Assembly: GCA_021790115.1 (NCBI GenBank)
Contig: JAJYIM010000005.1
Span: 1-60,216 of the forward strand
Direction of reading: 5' to 3'
DNA: 60,216 nt
From: Actinomycetes bacterium
Lineage (GTDB): Bacteria > Actinomycetota > Thermoleophilia > BMS3ABIN01
Position numbers and translations under genes: made by a program. Under the pieces are notes generated by a model. It was not told the origin of the DNA. It was given only the letters and a program-made list of their open reading frames with translations, and made no database searches. Positions 25,588-34,395 of this stretch are shown here, one piece after another; the first letter of the stretch is position 1; every line of letters starts with the position of its first letter.

Positions 25588-25770
25588 CTAAGCGACATCA
25601 ATCAGATCCTCCTGAATAAACTCTAGACGTCGCGGCTTGACGGCACGGGTCGAAACAAGCTCAACAAAGCGTAGGCCGATCACTGGATCAACCTCTACAA
25701 GTATGTCAATGTCGCTGTCTGCTTGTTGCTCGCCGCGTGCATAAGAACCAAAAAGTGCTAACCGCTTCAT
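25588..25770 (-). pseudogene. Truncated MNT-type nucleotidyltransferase
   Basis: Sixty residues starting MKRLALFGSYARGEQQADSDIDILVEVDP, with an intact GS and DxD nucleotidyltransferase core. Family members of this size class usually have about 20 more residues before LFGSYARGE and a further helix after the ELIQ-like strand. Here a stop codon (TAG upstream, in frame) limits the N-terminus, and the C-terminus ends exactly where the 177-bp repeat begins. It is probably a remnant cut by the repeat insertion; a functional mini-MNT is possible but less likely. No HEPN partner is adjacent. Confidence 0.65.
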
Positions 25771-26163
25771 GCCCTACCTGCGCTTGAGCTCAGGTTCCAG
25801 CCCTTTGAGAATTATTTATAACTTCAGCCCTGGTTTTCATCGGCAATTTCTGATTTTTGCTTGTTTGATGAGTTTTTACAGCTTATAGGGACGCCTCGAT
25901 CCCTATTTTACGTCATTGAGATGAATTGCGGAACCTATGGACATAATCACCTTACGGCGGAAAAGATGGTGCTTTAATTCACTGGACGGATTTACGGCAC
26001 GAGGTAACCGGAGCCGGCTTTGAAGATACCCACGCAATCGTTAGCCACGTCCGGAATCAGGCAGCCAGTATTCCAGTTAGTGTCAACAGGGTATTCTCTC
26101 GCGACATCAAAAACCACGTTTGCCGTTGACAGGCACTTTTTGCGAGCAGCGGTTTAAGTGTCT
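25771..26163. other. Intergenic region with a possible gene remnant
   Basis: About 390 nt between the truncated MNT and folD. Positions 25947-26129 on the plus strand are open for 60 codons (…HWTDLRHEVTGAGFEDTHA…) and read like protein but have no start codon and no recognised family. This could be a decayed gene. Confidence 0.3.
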
Positions 26164-26184
26164 GCACAGGCTAAAAGCCTGTGC
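26164..26184. repeat. Dispersed 21-bp palindrome
   Basis: Arms GCACAGGCT and AGCCTGTGC around AAA, ending one nucleotide before the folD stop codon triplet. It forms the 3'-end hairpin of the folD transcript. Confidence 0.75.
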
Positions 26185-27048
26185 TTACCGGGCCTGTGCC
26201 GGCAACGTCATCTGCGTGGCCTTTAACGTGTTTTTCATCAGCATGGCGATGGTCATGGGGCCGACGCCGCCGGGGACGGGAGTGATGGCGCGCGCTTTTT
26301 CCCTGGCGGCCTCAAAATCAACGTCGCCAACAAGTCCCTCGTCGGTGCGGTTTATGCCGACGTCGATCACGGTGGCGCCTTCCTTCACCATGTCGCCGGT
26401 AATCATTTTTGGAACTCCCACGGCCGCCACCAACACATCGGCGCCGCGGCAGACGCCTGCCAGGTCCCTAGTCTTGGAATGAGCTATCGTGACAGTGCAG
26501 TTTTCAGCCAGGAGAAGCAGCGCCGCCGGTTTGCCGACGATGTTGCTGCGGCCGACGATAACCGCGTTCGCGCCCTCCAGCCGGGCGCCGCTGCGCTTGA
26601 GCAGCTCAACACAACCTGCGGGCGTGCAGGGAGGCATGGTCGCTTGTCCGACAGCCAGCCGCCCGACGTTGACCGGATGGAAACCATCCACATCCTTGTT
26701 GGGCTCAATTGCCAGAAGCACCTCGGCGGAATCCAGCTGCGAGGGCAGCGGCAACTGTACCAGGATGCCATGGATGTCATCACGATTGTTGAGCTCGTAG
26801 ACGAGATCCATCAGCTTTTCCTGGCTCGTATCGGCGGGAAGCTCAAATTTGAACGAATTGAAGCCGACCTCCGCGCAGGCGCTCTCCTTGTTGCGCACGT
26901 AAACCTGCGAGGCCGGATCCTCACCCACCAGCACTACGGCCAGTCCAGGAGTAAGGCCATGCTTTGACTTTAGCTTCTTTACTTCAGCGGCCACTTCCGC
27001 ACGGATGTCGGCTGAAATTTGTTTGCCGTCGATTATCTCTGCAGCCAT
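26185..27048 (-). CDS. folD: Methylene-THF dehydrogenase / methenyl-THF cyclohydrolase
   Basis: A bifunctional enzyme of one-carbon metabolism, interconverting 5,10-methylene-, methenyl- and 10-formyl-THF; in acetogens it serves the methyl branch of the Wood-Ljungdahl pathway. The 287 residues hold [15 protein letters not shown] (with the catalytic Lys), [25 protein letters not shown]-like [13 protein letters not shown], and the NAD(P) loop [19 protein letters not shown] lies 9 nt before the ATG. It is upstream of no close partner on its 3' side, but shares the locus with a CooC-type ATPase, RACo and fhs. Confidence 0.97.
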   Translation of the reverse strand: MAAEIIDGKQISADIRAEVAAEVKKLKSKHGLTPGLAVVLVGEDPASQVYVRNKESACAEVGFNSFKFELPADTSQEKLMDLVYELNNRDDIHGILVQLPLPSQLDSAEVLLAIEPNKDVDGFHPVNVGRLAVGQATMPPCTPAGCVELLKRSGARLEGANAVIVGRSNIVGKPAALLLLAENCTVTIAHSKTRDLAGVCRGADVLVAAVGVPKMITGDMVKEGATVIDVGINRTDEGLVGDVDFEAAREKARAITPVPGGVGPMTIAMLMKNTLKATQMTLPAQAR

Positions 27049-27156
27049 TGAAAACCTCCATTATCTGCATTGACCACAGGGCACTCATATTTCTGACATG
27101 CCCGCAATTAGCGCCAGATATTATCAAAAAAAACGCAGGGGCGCACGGCCGGCGTC

Positions 27157-27912
27157 CTACTGTGAAAATATTTTGTCGAAAAGCGGGGCTGCAGCCGCAA
27201 CAACCGGCGCCTCATCGCTTAACTCCATCAATGACGTTCCCGCCACCTCAGCTTTAAACAGGCCGGCGTCCTCGGGGATAACCGCAACAAGTGGAAGTTT
27301 CAGGCGTTCGATCTCCGGAGAAAGCGCCGCCAGAGATTCATCAGTGGCCCGGTTGAGCACAAACATGCTCTCTCCCACATCTATCTTCATCTCTACTGCT
27401 AAATCAAGCACCCGCCTGGCTGCCTGGATGCCGCGCACGCCGGCGTCGGCGATTACCAGCAGCACGTCGGTTTTCCTGGTTGTGCGCCGCGACAGGTGCT
27501 CAAGCCCGGCCTCGTTATCCATCACAACATGGCGGTAGCCGCCCGCGAGCCCGTCCATGAAACGACGGATGAGATTATTGACAAAGCAGTAGCAGCCTGC
27601 CCCCTCGGGCCGGCCCATCGTCAGCAGGTCAAACCCCTCGCCCTCGGCCAGCGCCTCGCTCATTTTGTACTCGACGAACTGGTCCTTGGTCATGCCGCCG
27701 GGGATGTCGCGCTGGCCGGCAAAGCCCTGCTCCCGCAGGGAACCCACGGTCAACCCGACCTTGATTCCCAGGGTCTGACCCAGGTTTGAATTAGGGTCGG
27801 CATCGACCGCCAGCACGGGGGTCTGGCCTGCCTGAAGCAGATAACGCACCGCCAGAGCAGCTATGGTTGTCTTGCCCGTCCCGCCTTTTCCTGCCACTGC
27901 AATTGCCGCCAC
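27157..27912 (-). CDS. cooC: CooC-type nickel-insertion ATPase (CODH maturation)
   Basis: A 251-residue MinD/ParA-class P-loop ATPase with a deviant Walker A GKGGTGKTT at residues 8-16 and VLAVDADPNSNLGQTLG. The C107-Y-C109 motif (EGAGCYCF) corresponds to the metal-binding CxC of CooC, which inserts nickel into the C-cluster of CO dehydrogenase using ATP. The CODH subunits themselves are outside the window. A 108-nt gap separates it from folD, same strand. It could instead serve acetyl-CoA synthase (AcsF), which is hard to separate by sequence. Confidence 0.9.
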   Translation of the reverse strand: MAAIAVAGKGGTGKTTIAALAVRYLLQAGQTPVLAVDADPNSNLGQTLGIKVGLTVGSLREQGFAGQRDIPGGMTKDQFVEYKMSEALAEGEGFDLLTMGRPEGAGCYCFVNNLIRRFMDGLAGGYRHVVMDNEAGLEHLSRRTTRKTDVLLVIADAGVRGIQAARRVLDLAVEMKIDVGESMFVLNRATDESLAALSPEIERLKLPLVAVIPEDAGLFKAEVAGTSLMELSDEAPVVAAAAPLFDKIFSQ

Positions 27913-28003
27913 AGCAACCTCCTAAACTTGTAAAAAGGGTTAAAAAATGTTTAACATGCGTATGCACATATTATTAAATTGTATACCGTAGCTATAATTA
28001 ATT

Positions 28004-28279
28004 ATGTCCAAATATAACAAAAGAACACAGGTGCTTTTGTCTGAAGAGCAATACGAGCGGCTGATGCGAGAGGCCAAACAGCGTGGGGCGTCTCTGGGCT
28101 CCCTGATTCGTGACGCGCTGGACGAAACTTATCCCGCTCCAGATTACGAACGCAAGAAAAAAGCCCTCGAAAAGATTCTGGCGATGGAAGAGCTTCCGGT
28201 TCCAGACTGGGAAACCATGGAAGAAGAAATACTCACCATGCACGATTGGTGTCCCGATGAGCGCGATGAGCAAGCTTGA
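28004..28279 (+). CDS. VapB-like antitoxin
   Basis: A 91-residue protein. The N-terminal third (KRTQVLLSEEQYERLMREAKQR) has the ribbon-helix-helix pattern of CopG/VapB antitoxins, with LGSLIRDALDE as the second helix. The rest is acidic and helical, as in regions that wrap a toxin. It overlaps the PIN toxin gene by 23 nt. The spacer to cooC (27913-28003) is AT-rich and likely holds a divergent promoter bound by this protein. Confidence 0.82.
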   Translation: MSKYNKRTQVLLSEEQYERLMREAKQRGASLGSLIRDALDETYPAPDYERKKKALEKILAMEELPVPDWETMEEEILTMHDWCPDERDEQA

Positions 28280-28742
28280 CTCTCCTCAAAAAGAATCGAA
28301 GCCGGGTATTTTCTTCCTTGACACCAATGTCTTTATGTATGCTAAAGGAGCTGCCTCACCTCTTCAGCGGCCCTGCTTACAGATACTCGAGCACGCAACT
28401 GCCGGCGTCCACACGATCAAGACCAGCGCCGAGGTAATTCAGGAAATTCTGCATCGGTACGCATCGATCGGCCGCAGAAACTTCGGCGTCGAGCTAGCAG
28501 AAAGAATCCTTGAGATTTTCGATCCGGTTCTACCTGTTATGCACACCGACATAAGACTCGCCTCTGAATTCATGTCTCGTTACCCGGCCATTAGGAGCCG
28601 CGACGCTATTCATGCTGCCGTGGCGATTAACAATGGGATCAGCTGCATTATCAGCACGGACAGGCATTTTGATCTAATCAAAGAAATCAAGCGCCTCAGT
28701 CCTGCCAAGTTCTCCAAGGCCGGTTCCCAGCGGGAAAGTTAA
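28257..28742 (+). CDS. PIN-domain ribonuclease toxin (VapC-like)
   Basis: A 161-residue PIN domain nuclease: FFLDTNVFMYAKG carries the first catalytic Asp, TSAEVIQEIL the Glu, RSRDAIHAAVAI the next Asp and STDRHFD the last. All four acidic residues of the metal site are present, so it should be active. VapC toxins cleave tRNA or rRNA. The start is ATG 28257 or 28266, both inside the antitoxin gene; the longer frame to 28110 runs through the antitoxin and is not family-like. Its stop overlaps the converging RACo-like stop. Confidence 0.88.
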   Translation: MSAMSKLDSPQKESKPGIFFLDTNVFMYAKGAASPLQRPCLQILEHATAGVHTIKTSAEVIQEILHRYASIGRRNFGVELAERILEIFDPVLPVMHTDIRLASEFMSRYPAIRSRDAIHAAVAINNGISCIISTDRHFDLIKEIKRLSPAKFSKAGSQRES

Positions 28743-30682
28743 CCCAGCTTCCGCAGCATCTTCTCCATCCGCGGAAAGTACTTCATGTCCGTGTGCGGGA
28801 AGAACAGCGCCGCCATGTACTCATCCATGAATGACTGGTTGTCAGAAAGCTCAATATTTGTCATCATCCGCGCCACCTGCTCTGCCTCGGCCAGCATATC
28901 CTTGGAAAACGAGACCAGCCGCGCCCCCAGCAGGGAGCCGTTGCCGACAAAGGTAAATTTCTCCGGCTCCATCTCCGGGAAAAGACCGATGGCGGCGGCG
29001 CGGTCCACCTGCAGGTACTTGCCAAAGCCGCCGGCGATGATCACCTGCTCCACAACGTCCATGTCCATGCCGACGCTGGCCAGCAGTGTAGTAATCCCGG
29101 CAAAGATGGCGCCCTTGGCCCGCATCAGGTTGTCGATGTCGGGCTCGGTGATGACGATATCCTGCCCGCCGGCCGTGTACTGGCCAGAGGTCAGCACATA
29201 TTCCCACTGGCCATCCTCGTTTTTACGCAGCCACTCGCCCGCGGCTGCTTCCTTGAACTTGCCGTTCTGGCCCAGGATGCCGGCTTCAACCAGCTCGGCA
29301 ACCGCATCAATAATGCCCGAGCCACAGATGCCGATCGGCTTCTTGCCGCCAATTGTGAGGATGTGCGGCTCGCCGGTGGACGGCTCGATCTGCACTGCCT
29401 CGATGGCGCCGCGGGTGGCCCGCATGCCGTGTTTGATGCCACCACCCTCAAATGCCGGTCCCGCCGAGCAGGAAGTGGCCACCAGCCATTCCCTGTTGCC
29501 GACGACTGCCTCGCCGTTGGTGCCGATGTCAACATAGAGAGTGATCTTGTCGGTCTGGAAAACCCCGGAGCCGATAATGCCGCTGACGATGTCGCCGCCA
29601 ACATAGCTTGATACGCAAGGAAAAGTATACAAATGGACATGATCACAAAGATCAATGCCCAGGCTTGTGGCCCGCACCGGCGGCAGAAAGGCCGCTGCCG
29701 GCACATAGGGAGCAATGCGGATATATTTCGGATTTACGCCCAGCAATAAATGTGTCATGGTGGTGTTGCCGGCCGCCACCATGTGCGACACCTGGCAGCG
29801 GTCGACGCCCGCTTTTTCCAACACCTGGTCAACGACGGCGCCAACAGTATCGACCACCGCCTGCTGCAGCTTTTTTCTGCCGCCGACTTTCTGCGAGTAA
29901 ACAATGCGGGTGATGACATCCTCGCCAAAACTGATCTGGCCATTGTATTCTGAGGCCTGCGCGGCAGTCTCGCCCTGGTTCAAGTCAAGCAGTTGCGCAT
30001 AAATACTGGTTGTGCCAATGTCAAGCACGATGGAGTAGTCCTTGCCGGTCAGGTCGTCCGGTGTCACCTGGATCACTTTCGGCCCCCGGGACGTCTCCAC
30101 GACGGTGACCGTCACCAGCCAGTCCTGCATGCGCATGGTTCCAGGAAGATCACGAATAACGTGAAAGTCCACGGAAGCGTTCTCGATGCCGTGCTGCGCT
30201 TTTAAACCCAACTTCACCCGGTCCAGGTCATTGATGTTGTTGGCCTGATCTGGCGCATCAAGCTCAAGGGCATATTTCTTGACAACAGGGTTGACGCTCC
30301 AGCCGCTGACGAGATTGTCCAGATCCTGGGGCGTCAGCACCCGGCCCGGTCCCGGCCGCCGCTCGTGCGTCAGCGCGGCCGAGTCGCCCATGCGGGATTC
30401 CTCAGGTATGGTGACGGTCAGATCCCCCATCACCCTGACGCGGCAGGCCAGCCGCAGGCCGGCCCGGTAATCCTCATCCGGCAGCTTGGCGGATTTGCCG
30501 CCTTCAAAGTTGCCTTCGATAGCAACGCGGCATTTGCCGCAGGCACCTGTGCCGCCGCAGGAAGCATTGATATGCACACCCTCCAGGAGGGCTACCCGCA
30601 GCAGGTTGGCGCCGTGCTCAATGCCTTCGCAGGCAATGTCGCCGGGCTGAAAAATGACAGTATGTAATGATGTTTCCGTCAT
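28739..30682 (-). CDS. Corrinoid-activation protein (RACo-like, 2Fe-2S + ASKHA ATPase)
   Basis: A 647-residue protein. The N-terminal plant-type ferredoxin has C42, C48, C51 and C80 (SCGGTGACGKC, LAC). A linker with a DUF4445-type region leads to an ASKHA ATPase: SIVLDIGTTSIYAQLLDL, VAAGNTTMTHLLLG, YVDIGTNGEAVV and VIIAGGFGKYL. RACo proteins use ATP to reduce the Co(II) corrinoid/Fe-S protein back to Co(I) so that methyl transfer can resume, which ties this gene to the CODH/acetyl-CoA synthase system. Corrinoid methyltransferase activation (RamA-like) is an alternative, but the 2Fe-2S domain favours RACo. Full length. Confidence 0.92.
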   Translation of the reverse strand: MTETSLHTVIFQPGDIACEGIEHGANLLRVALLEGVHINASCGGTGACGKCRVAIEGNFEGGKSAKLPDEDYRAGLRLACRVRVMGDLTVTIPEESRMGDSAALTHERRPGPGRVLTPQDLDNLVSGWSVNPVVKKYALELDAPDQANNINDLDRVKLGLKAQHGIENASVDFHVIRDLPGTMRMQDWLVTVTVVETSRGPKVIQVTPDDLTGKDYSIVLDIGTTSIYAQLLDLNQGETAAQASEYNGQISFGEDVITRIVYSQKVGGRKKLQQAVVDTVGAVVDQVLEKAGVDRCQVSHMVAAGNTTMTHLLLGVNPKYIRIAPYVPAAAFLPPVRATSLGIDLCDHVHLYTFPCVSSYVGGDIVSGIIGSGVFQTDKITLYVDIGTNGEAVVGNREWLVATSCSAGPAFEGGGIKHGMRATRGAIEAVQIEPSTGEPHILTIGGKKPIGICGSGIIDAVAELVEAGILGQNGKFKEAAAGEWLRKNEDGQWEYVLTSGQYTAGGQDIVITEPDIDNLMRAKGAIFAGITTLLASVGMDMDVVEQVIIAGGFGKYLQVDRAAAIGLFPEMEPEKFTFVGNGSLLGARLVSFSKDMLAEAEQVARMMTNIELSDNQSFMDEYMAALFFPHTDMKYFPRMEKMLRKLG

Positions 30683-30780
30683 GCGGTTTGATTATATATT
30701 AGATGGCAATTCCCGGGTGACGCTACTTTTCCCCGCCTGGCAGCAGGTTAAATATAAGTCTTGACAAACTAACCAGTAAA

Positions 30781-32517
30781 ATGATGTCACCGATGAGAAG
30801 CAAACAAAAATACAACCTCAGCGGCGGCAAGGCCTGGGGCAGGAGGACGGGACGTTATCTGACAATTGCCGGCTGGCTGCCGGCTTACAAGTGCGCCTGG
30901 CTGCCGGTGGATATTATCGCCGGCATCGCCCTGGTGGGCTTGCTGGTGCCAGAAGGCATGGGATACGCGGGCATCGCCGGCGTGCCGCCACAAGCAGGAC
31001 TGTACGCAGCCCTGGCAGGGCTTTTTATCTATGCTCTGTTCGGCTCCAGCAGGCAGGTTGCTGTCTCGGCTACTTCGTCAACTGCGGTCATCGTCGCGGC
31101 GACGGTGGGCCCGCTGGCCGGCGCCGATCCTGGCCGATACGCCGAGTTGACCTCGGCAGTTGTGCTCCTGGCGGGTCTGATCTTTCTCGCCGCCTGGCTG
31201 GCCCGTCTCGGATTTGTCTCGGACTTTATTGCCAGGCCGGTAGTCCTCGGATTTGTTTTCGGGCTGGCGCTCATTATCATCGTCCGCCAGGCGTCAAAGT
31301 TGCTGGGCATCCATGTAAACGAGGGAAACTTTTTTAAGATGTCATGGGAAGTCCTTTCAAACCTCGGACACGCCAATCTGCCGACGCTCACGGTTACCCT
31401 GACCGGCCTGGCCACGCTTGTCATCCTCGGGCGCTATGCCAAAAAGGTTCCGGCAGCCTTGCTGGTTCTTGCCGGCGGCATCGCTGCGTCTTACTCGCTG
31501 GGGCTGGCCGGCCGCGGCGTCGCTCTCGTCGGCGCCGTGCCGTCGGGATTGCCGGCCCCGTCCCTGCCCGGCATTTCCTGGGGCGACCTCAGCACACTCC
31601 TTGCCGGGGCCGCCGGCATCGTTCTGGTTGCCTATGCGGAAGGCCTGGGATCAGCCCGCATGCTTGCCGACAGGCACAAGTATGAAATTGACCCCGGCGC
31701 TGAACTGCGGGCGACCGGCCTGGCAAACATCGGCGCCAGCCTTCTGGGCGGCATTCCGGTTGCCGGCGGCCTCTCCGGATCTTCTGCCAACGACAGCAAT
31801 GGGGCCAGAAGCGAGATTTCCTCGATGGCCGCATCAGCTTTTCTGCTGCTGACCCTGCTGCTGCTGACCCCGCTGTTTCGTCAACTGCCGGAAGCTGTGC
31901 TGGGGGCAATTGTCGTCTACGCCGTCAGGCACATGATGAACATCAAGGAAATCATGCGGTTTGCCCGTATCAGGCGGGACAGCCTGAGCATGATCCTGCC
32001 GGCCCTTTTTGGCGTGCTCCTGCTCGGGGTCCTGCCCGGGCTTGCCCTGGCTGTTGTGCTCTCATTTGCAGTGATAGCAAACGAGCTGAGCAGGCCGCGC
32101 GTTGTCCTGCTGGGCAAAATGAAAAAAACAGGCGCCTGGGTGGACGCCGCCCGCCACCCGGAGGCGCAGCGCTTTACGGGGCTTTCCATTTACCGCATCC
32201 AGGGCGTGCTCTTCTTCGCCAGCGCCGACGTGGTTCGCAACGCTATCCGCAAGTCAGTACAAAAGGCCGATCCCCGCCCCAAAACAGTCGCGATTGACCT
32301 GGAAGCGCTTTATGATATTGACGCCACTTCAGTAGTCATGCTTGATGACTTATGGCAGGATTTAAACAGCGCCGGCATCAGCGTTGTGTTTACGAATGTC
32401 CACCGTCCGGTGCGGGAGGTCCTGAAGCGCGAAGGACTTATTCAGCGGCTGGGCCTGGGGAAATTCTACAGCAGCGTCGATTCGGCGGTGGCGCAGCTGG
32501 GCCAGGCCGGTAATTAG
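30781..32517 (+). CDS. SulP-family anion transporter with STAS domain
   Basis: A 578-residue inner-membrane transporter. The SulP signature region (PEGMGYAGIAGVPPQAGLYAAL) follows the first segments; about 12-14 hydrophobic helices extend to residue ~430. A cytoplasmic STAS domain lies at about 450-570 (GLSIYRIQGVLFFASADVV). SulP proteins carry sulfate, bicarbonate or dicarboxylates; bicarbonate would suit a Wood-Ljungdahl organism, but selectivity cannot be read here. The sole plus-strand gene of this stretch, it overlaps the converging fhs stop by 4 nt. Confidence 0.93.
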   Translation: MMSPMRSKQKYNLSGGKAWGRRTGRYLTIAGWLPAYKCAWLPVDIIAGIALVGLLVPEGMGYAGIAGVPPQAGLYAALAGLFIYALFGSSRQVAVSATSSTAVIVAATVGPLAGADPGRYAELTSAVVLLAGLIFLAAWLARLGFVSDFIARPVVLGFVFGLALIIIVRQASKLLGIHVNEGNFFKMSWEVLSNLGHANLPTLTVTLTGLATLVILGRYAKKVPAALLVLAGGIAASYSLGLAGRGVALVGAVPSGLPAPSLPGISWGDLSTLLAGAAGIVLVAYAEGLGSARMLADRHKYEIDPGAELRATGLANIGASLLGGIPVAGGLSGSSANDSNGARSEISSMAASAFLLLTLLLLTPLFRQLPEAVLGAIVVYAVRHMMNIKEIMRFARIRRDSLSMILPALFGVLLLGVLPGLALAVVLSFAVIANELSRPRVVLLGKMKKTGAWVDAARHPEAQRFTGLSIYRIQGVLFFASADVVRNAIRKSVQKADPRPKTVAIDLEALYDIDATSVVMLDDLWQDLNSAGISVVFTNVHRPVREVLKREGLIQRLGLGKFYSSVDSAVAQLGQAGN

Positions 32518-34208
32518 AATAGCCCCTTGATCCTCCCCGTCTCCACGTCAATGTCAACATCGACGGCCGCCGGGCGCACGGGCAGGCCGGGCATTGTTGA
32601 CATCGTGCCGAGAAGCGGATACAGGAAGCCGGCGCCAATGCTGGGGCGGATGTCGCGGATCGGCACCCTAAAGCCGGTGGGCCGGTTCTTCAAATTGGGA
32701 TCATGCGACAATGACAGGTGCGTCTTGGCCATGCAGATGGGCAAATTGCCGTAGCCGGCCTCGGTGAACAGCTTGATTTTCTGCTCCGCTTCAGGCATGT
32801 AATCAACGCCATCGGCTCCGTAGACCTTGGTGGCGATAGTCTCGATCTTCTCCTTGATCGGGGCGTCGTCCGGATAAAGGAAATGAAAATCGCTGGGCCG
32901 CTCGCAGGCCTCGACCACGGCGTTGGCCGCCTCGACGCCGCCCTCGCCGCCATGGGCGTGCACAGTAATCGGGTTGCAGGCCTCGGCGCCAAACTCAAGC
33001 GCCTTTTTATGCACCAGCTCAACCTCGGCGTCCGTGTCGGCGGCAAACCGGTTTACCGTGACGACAACCGGGATCCCGAACAGCTTCATGTTCTCAATCT
33101 GCTTGGCCAGGTTCTGACAGCCTTCCTCCAGCCTGCCCAGATCCTCTTTCTCCAGCTCCGCCCGGTCAACCATACGGCCAAAGCCGTGCATCTTCAGCGC
33201 CCTGATGGTGCAGGTTATGTTGACCGCGCTGGCTGAGAAGCCGCCGTAGCGGCAGGTGATATCCATGAATTTCTCGGCGCCCAGGTCGGCGCCGAAACCG
33301 GATTCGGTGACCACGTAATCGGCCAGCTTAAGGGCGACCTTGGTAGCCAGCACAGAGTTGTTGCCGTGGGCGATGTTGGCAAACGGGCCGGCGTGCATAA
33401 ACACAGGACCGTGCTCAAGCGTCTGGATCAGGTTCGGCTTAAGGGCGTCCTTCATCAGGACAGTCATGGCTCCGGCAGCGCCAATGTCCTCCGCCGTGAC
33501 CGGCTTGCCGTCCCGGTCATAAGCAAAGACAATACGGCCCATTCGCTTGCGCAGGTCCTTGAGGCTGGTGGCCAGCGCCAGGATCGCCATCACCTCAGAC
33601 GCCACGGAAATATCAAAGCCGGTCTCGCGCGGCGTGCCATTCAAGTAGCCGCCCAATCCAATCACAGCATGTCTCAGCGCGCGGTCGTTCATGTCTATGA
33701 CCCGGCGCCAGCTGACGGTGAGCGGGTTGATGTTCAGCTTGTTCCTGCCCTCCATCAAATCGGTGTCGATCATGGCGGCCAGCAGGTTATTGGCAGCCGA
33801 GACCGCATGGATGTCGCCGGTGAAGTGAAGGTTCAGATCCTCCATCGGGACCGCCTGGGCGTAGCCGCCGCCGGCAGCGCCGCCCTTGATGCCGAAAACG
33901 GGGCCAAGGGACGGCTCCCGGATGCAGAGGAAGACCTTCTTGCCGATCTTTCTCAGAGCCTGCGCCAGCCCGAGGGAGGTAACCGTCTTGCCTTCGCCCC
34001 AAGGAGTCGGCGTGATGGCGGTGACATCGATCAGCTTGCCATCCGGCCTGTCCTTCAGGCGCTCCAGGATCAAGGCATAATCAACCTTGGCCTTGTAGCG
34101 GCCGTAATATTCCAGTTCTTCCTCGAGGATGCCGGCGCCGGCGGCAATCTCACCGATCGGCTTCATCTCAGACGCCTGCGCAATCTCAATATCTGATGGG
34201 ACAGTCAT
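32514..34208 (-). CDS. fhs: Formate--tetrahydrofolate ligase
   Basis: ATP-dependent activation of formate to 10-formyl-THF, the entry step of the methyl branch of the Wood-Ljungdahl pathway. The 564 residues include the P-loop region TPTPWGEGKTVTSLGLAQAL, EPSLGPVFGIKGGAAGGGYAQ and the C-terminal GNLPICMAKTHLSLSHDP. The ATG at 34208 (MTVPSDIEIAQ) is where the family starts; the upstream extension is hydrophobic and not related. Full length and monocistronic or followed by nothing on its strand for 100s of nt because SulP converges. Confidence 0.97.
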   Translation of the reverse strand: MTVPSDIEIAQASEMKPIGEIAAGAGILEEELEYYGRYKAKVDYALILERLKDRPDGKLIDVTAITPTPWGEGKTVTSLGLAQALRKIGKKVFLCIREPSLGPVFGIKGGAAGGGYAQAVPMEDLNLHFTGDIHAVSAANNLLAAMIDTDLMEGRNKLNINPLTVSWRRVIDMNDRALRHAVIGLGGYLNGTPRETGFDISVASEVMAILALATSLKDLRKRMGRIVFAYDRDGKPVTAEDIGAAGAMTVLMKDALKPNLIQTLEHGPVFMHAGPFANIAHGNNSVLATKVALKLADYVVTESGFGADLGAEKFMDITCRYGGFSASAVNITCTIRALKMHGFGRMVDRAELEKEDLGRLEEGCQNLAKQIENMKLFGIPVVVTVNRFAADTDAEVELVHKKALEFGAEACNPITVHAHGGEGGVEAANAVVEACERPSDFHFLYPDDAPIKEKIETIATKVYGADGVDYMPEAEQKIKLFTEAGYGNLPICMAKTHLSLSHDPNLKNRPTGFRVPIRDIRPSIGAGFLYPLLGTMSTMPGLPVRPAAVDVDIDVETGRIKGLF

Positions 34209-34328
34209 TCCGGGGGCCAAATCCTGCTCCTTTCCGCTAAAGTACGCATAAAAAAATAAAGGCAACGTGACAAAGAAGGAATTATATTCGTAATCGCGGT
34301 TGAGGGTCAATAGACCGCGCGGGAGCGG

Positions 34329-34355
34329 GCACAGGCTTTTGGGAAAGCACAGGCC
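34329..34355. repeat. Degenerate copy of the GCACAGGCT palindrome
   Basis: GCACAGGCTTTT followed by AAAGCACAGGCC: the left arm is intact, but the right half is a direct instead of an inverted copy. It lies upstream of fhs, between it and larC. Confidence 0.45.
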
Positions 34356-34395
34356 TCCGGCAGACACAAAAGCTGCGCGCTGGCTACCGTCTTAT

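Noticed and set aside
25947-26129. A coding gene in the spacer next to folD.
   Set aside because: Sixty open codons without a start codon, ribosome-binding site or recognised family; kept only as a possible remnant.
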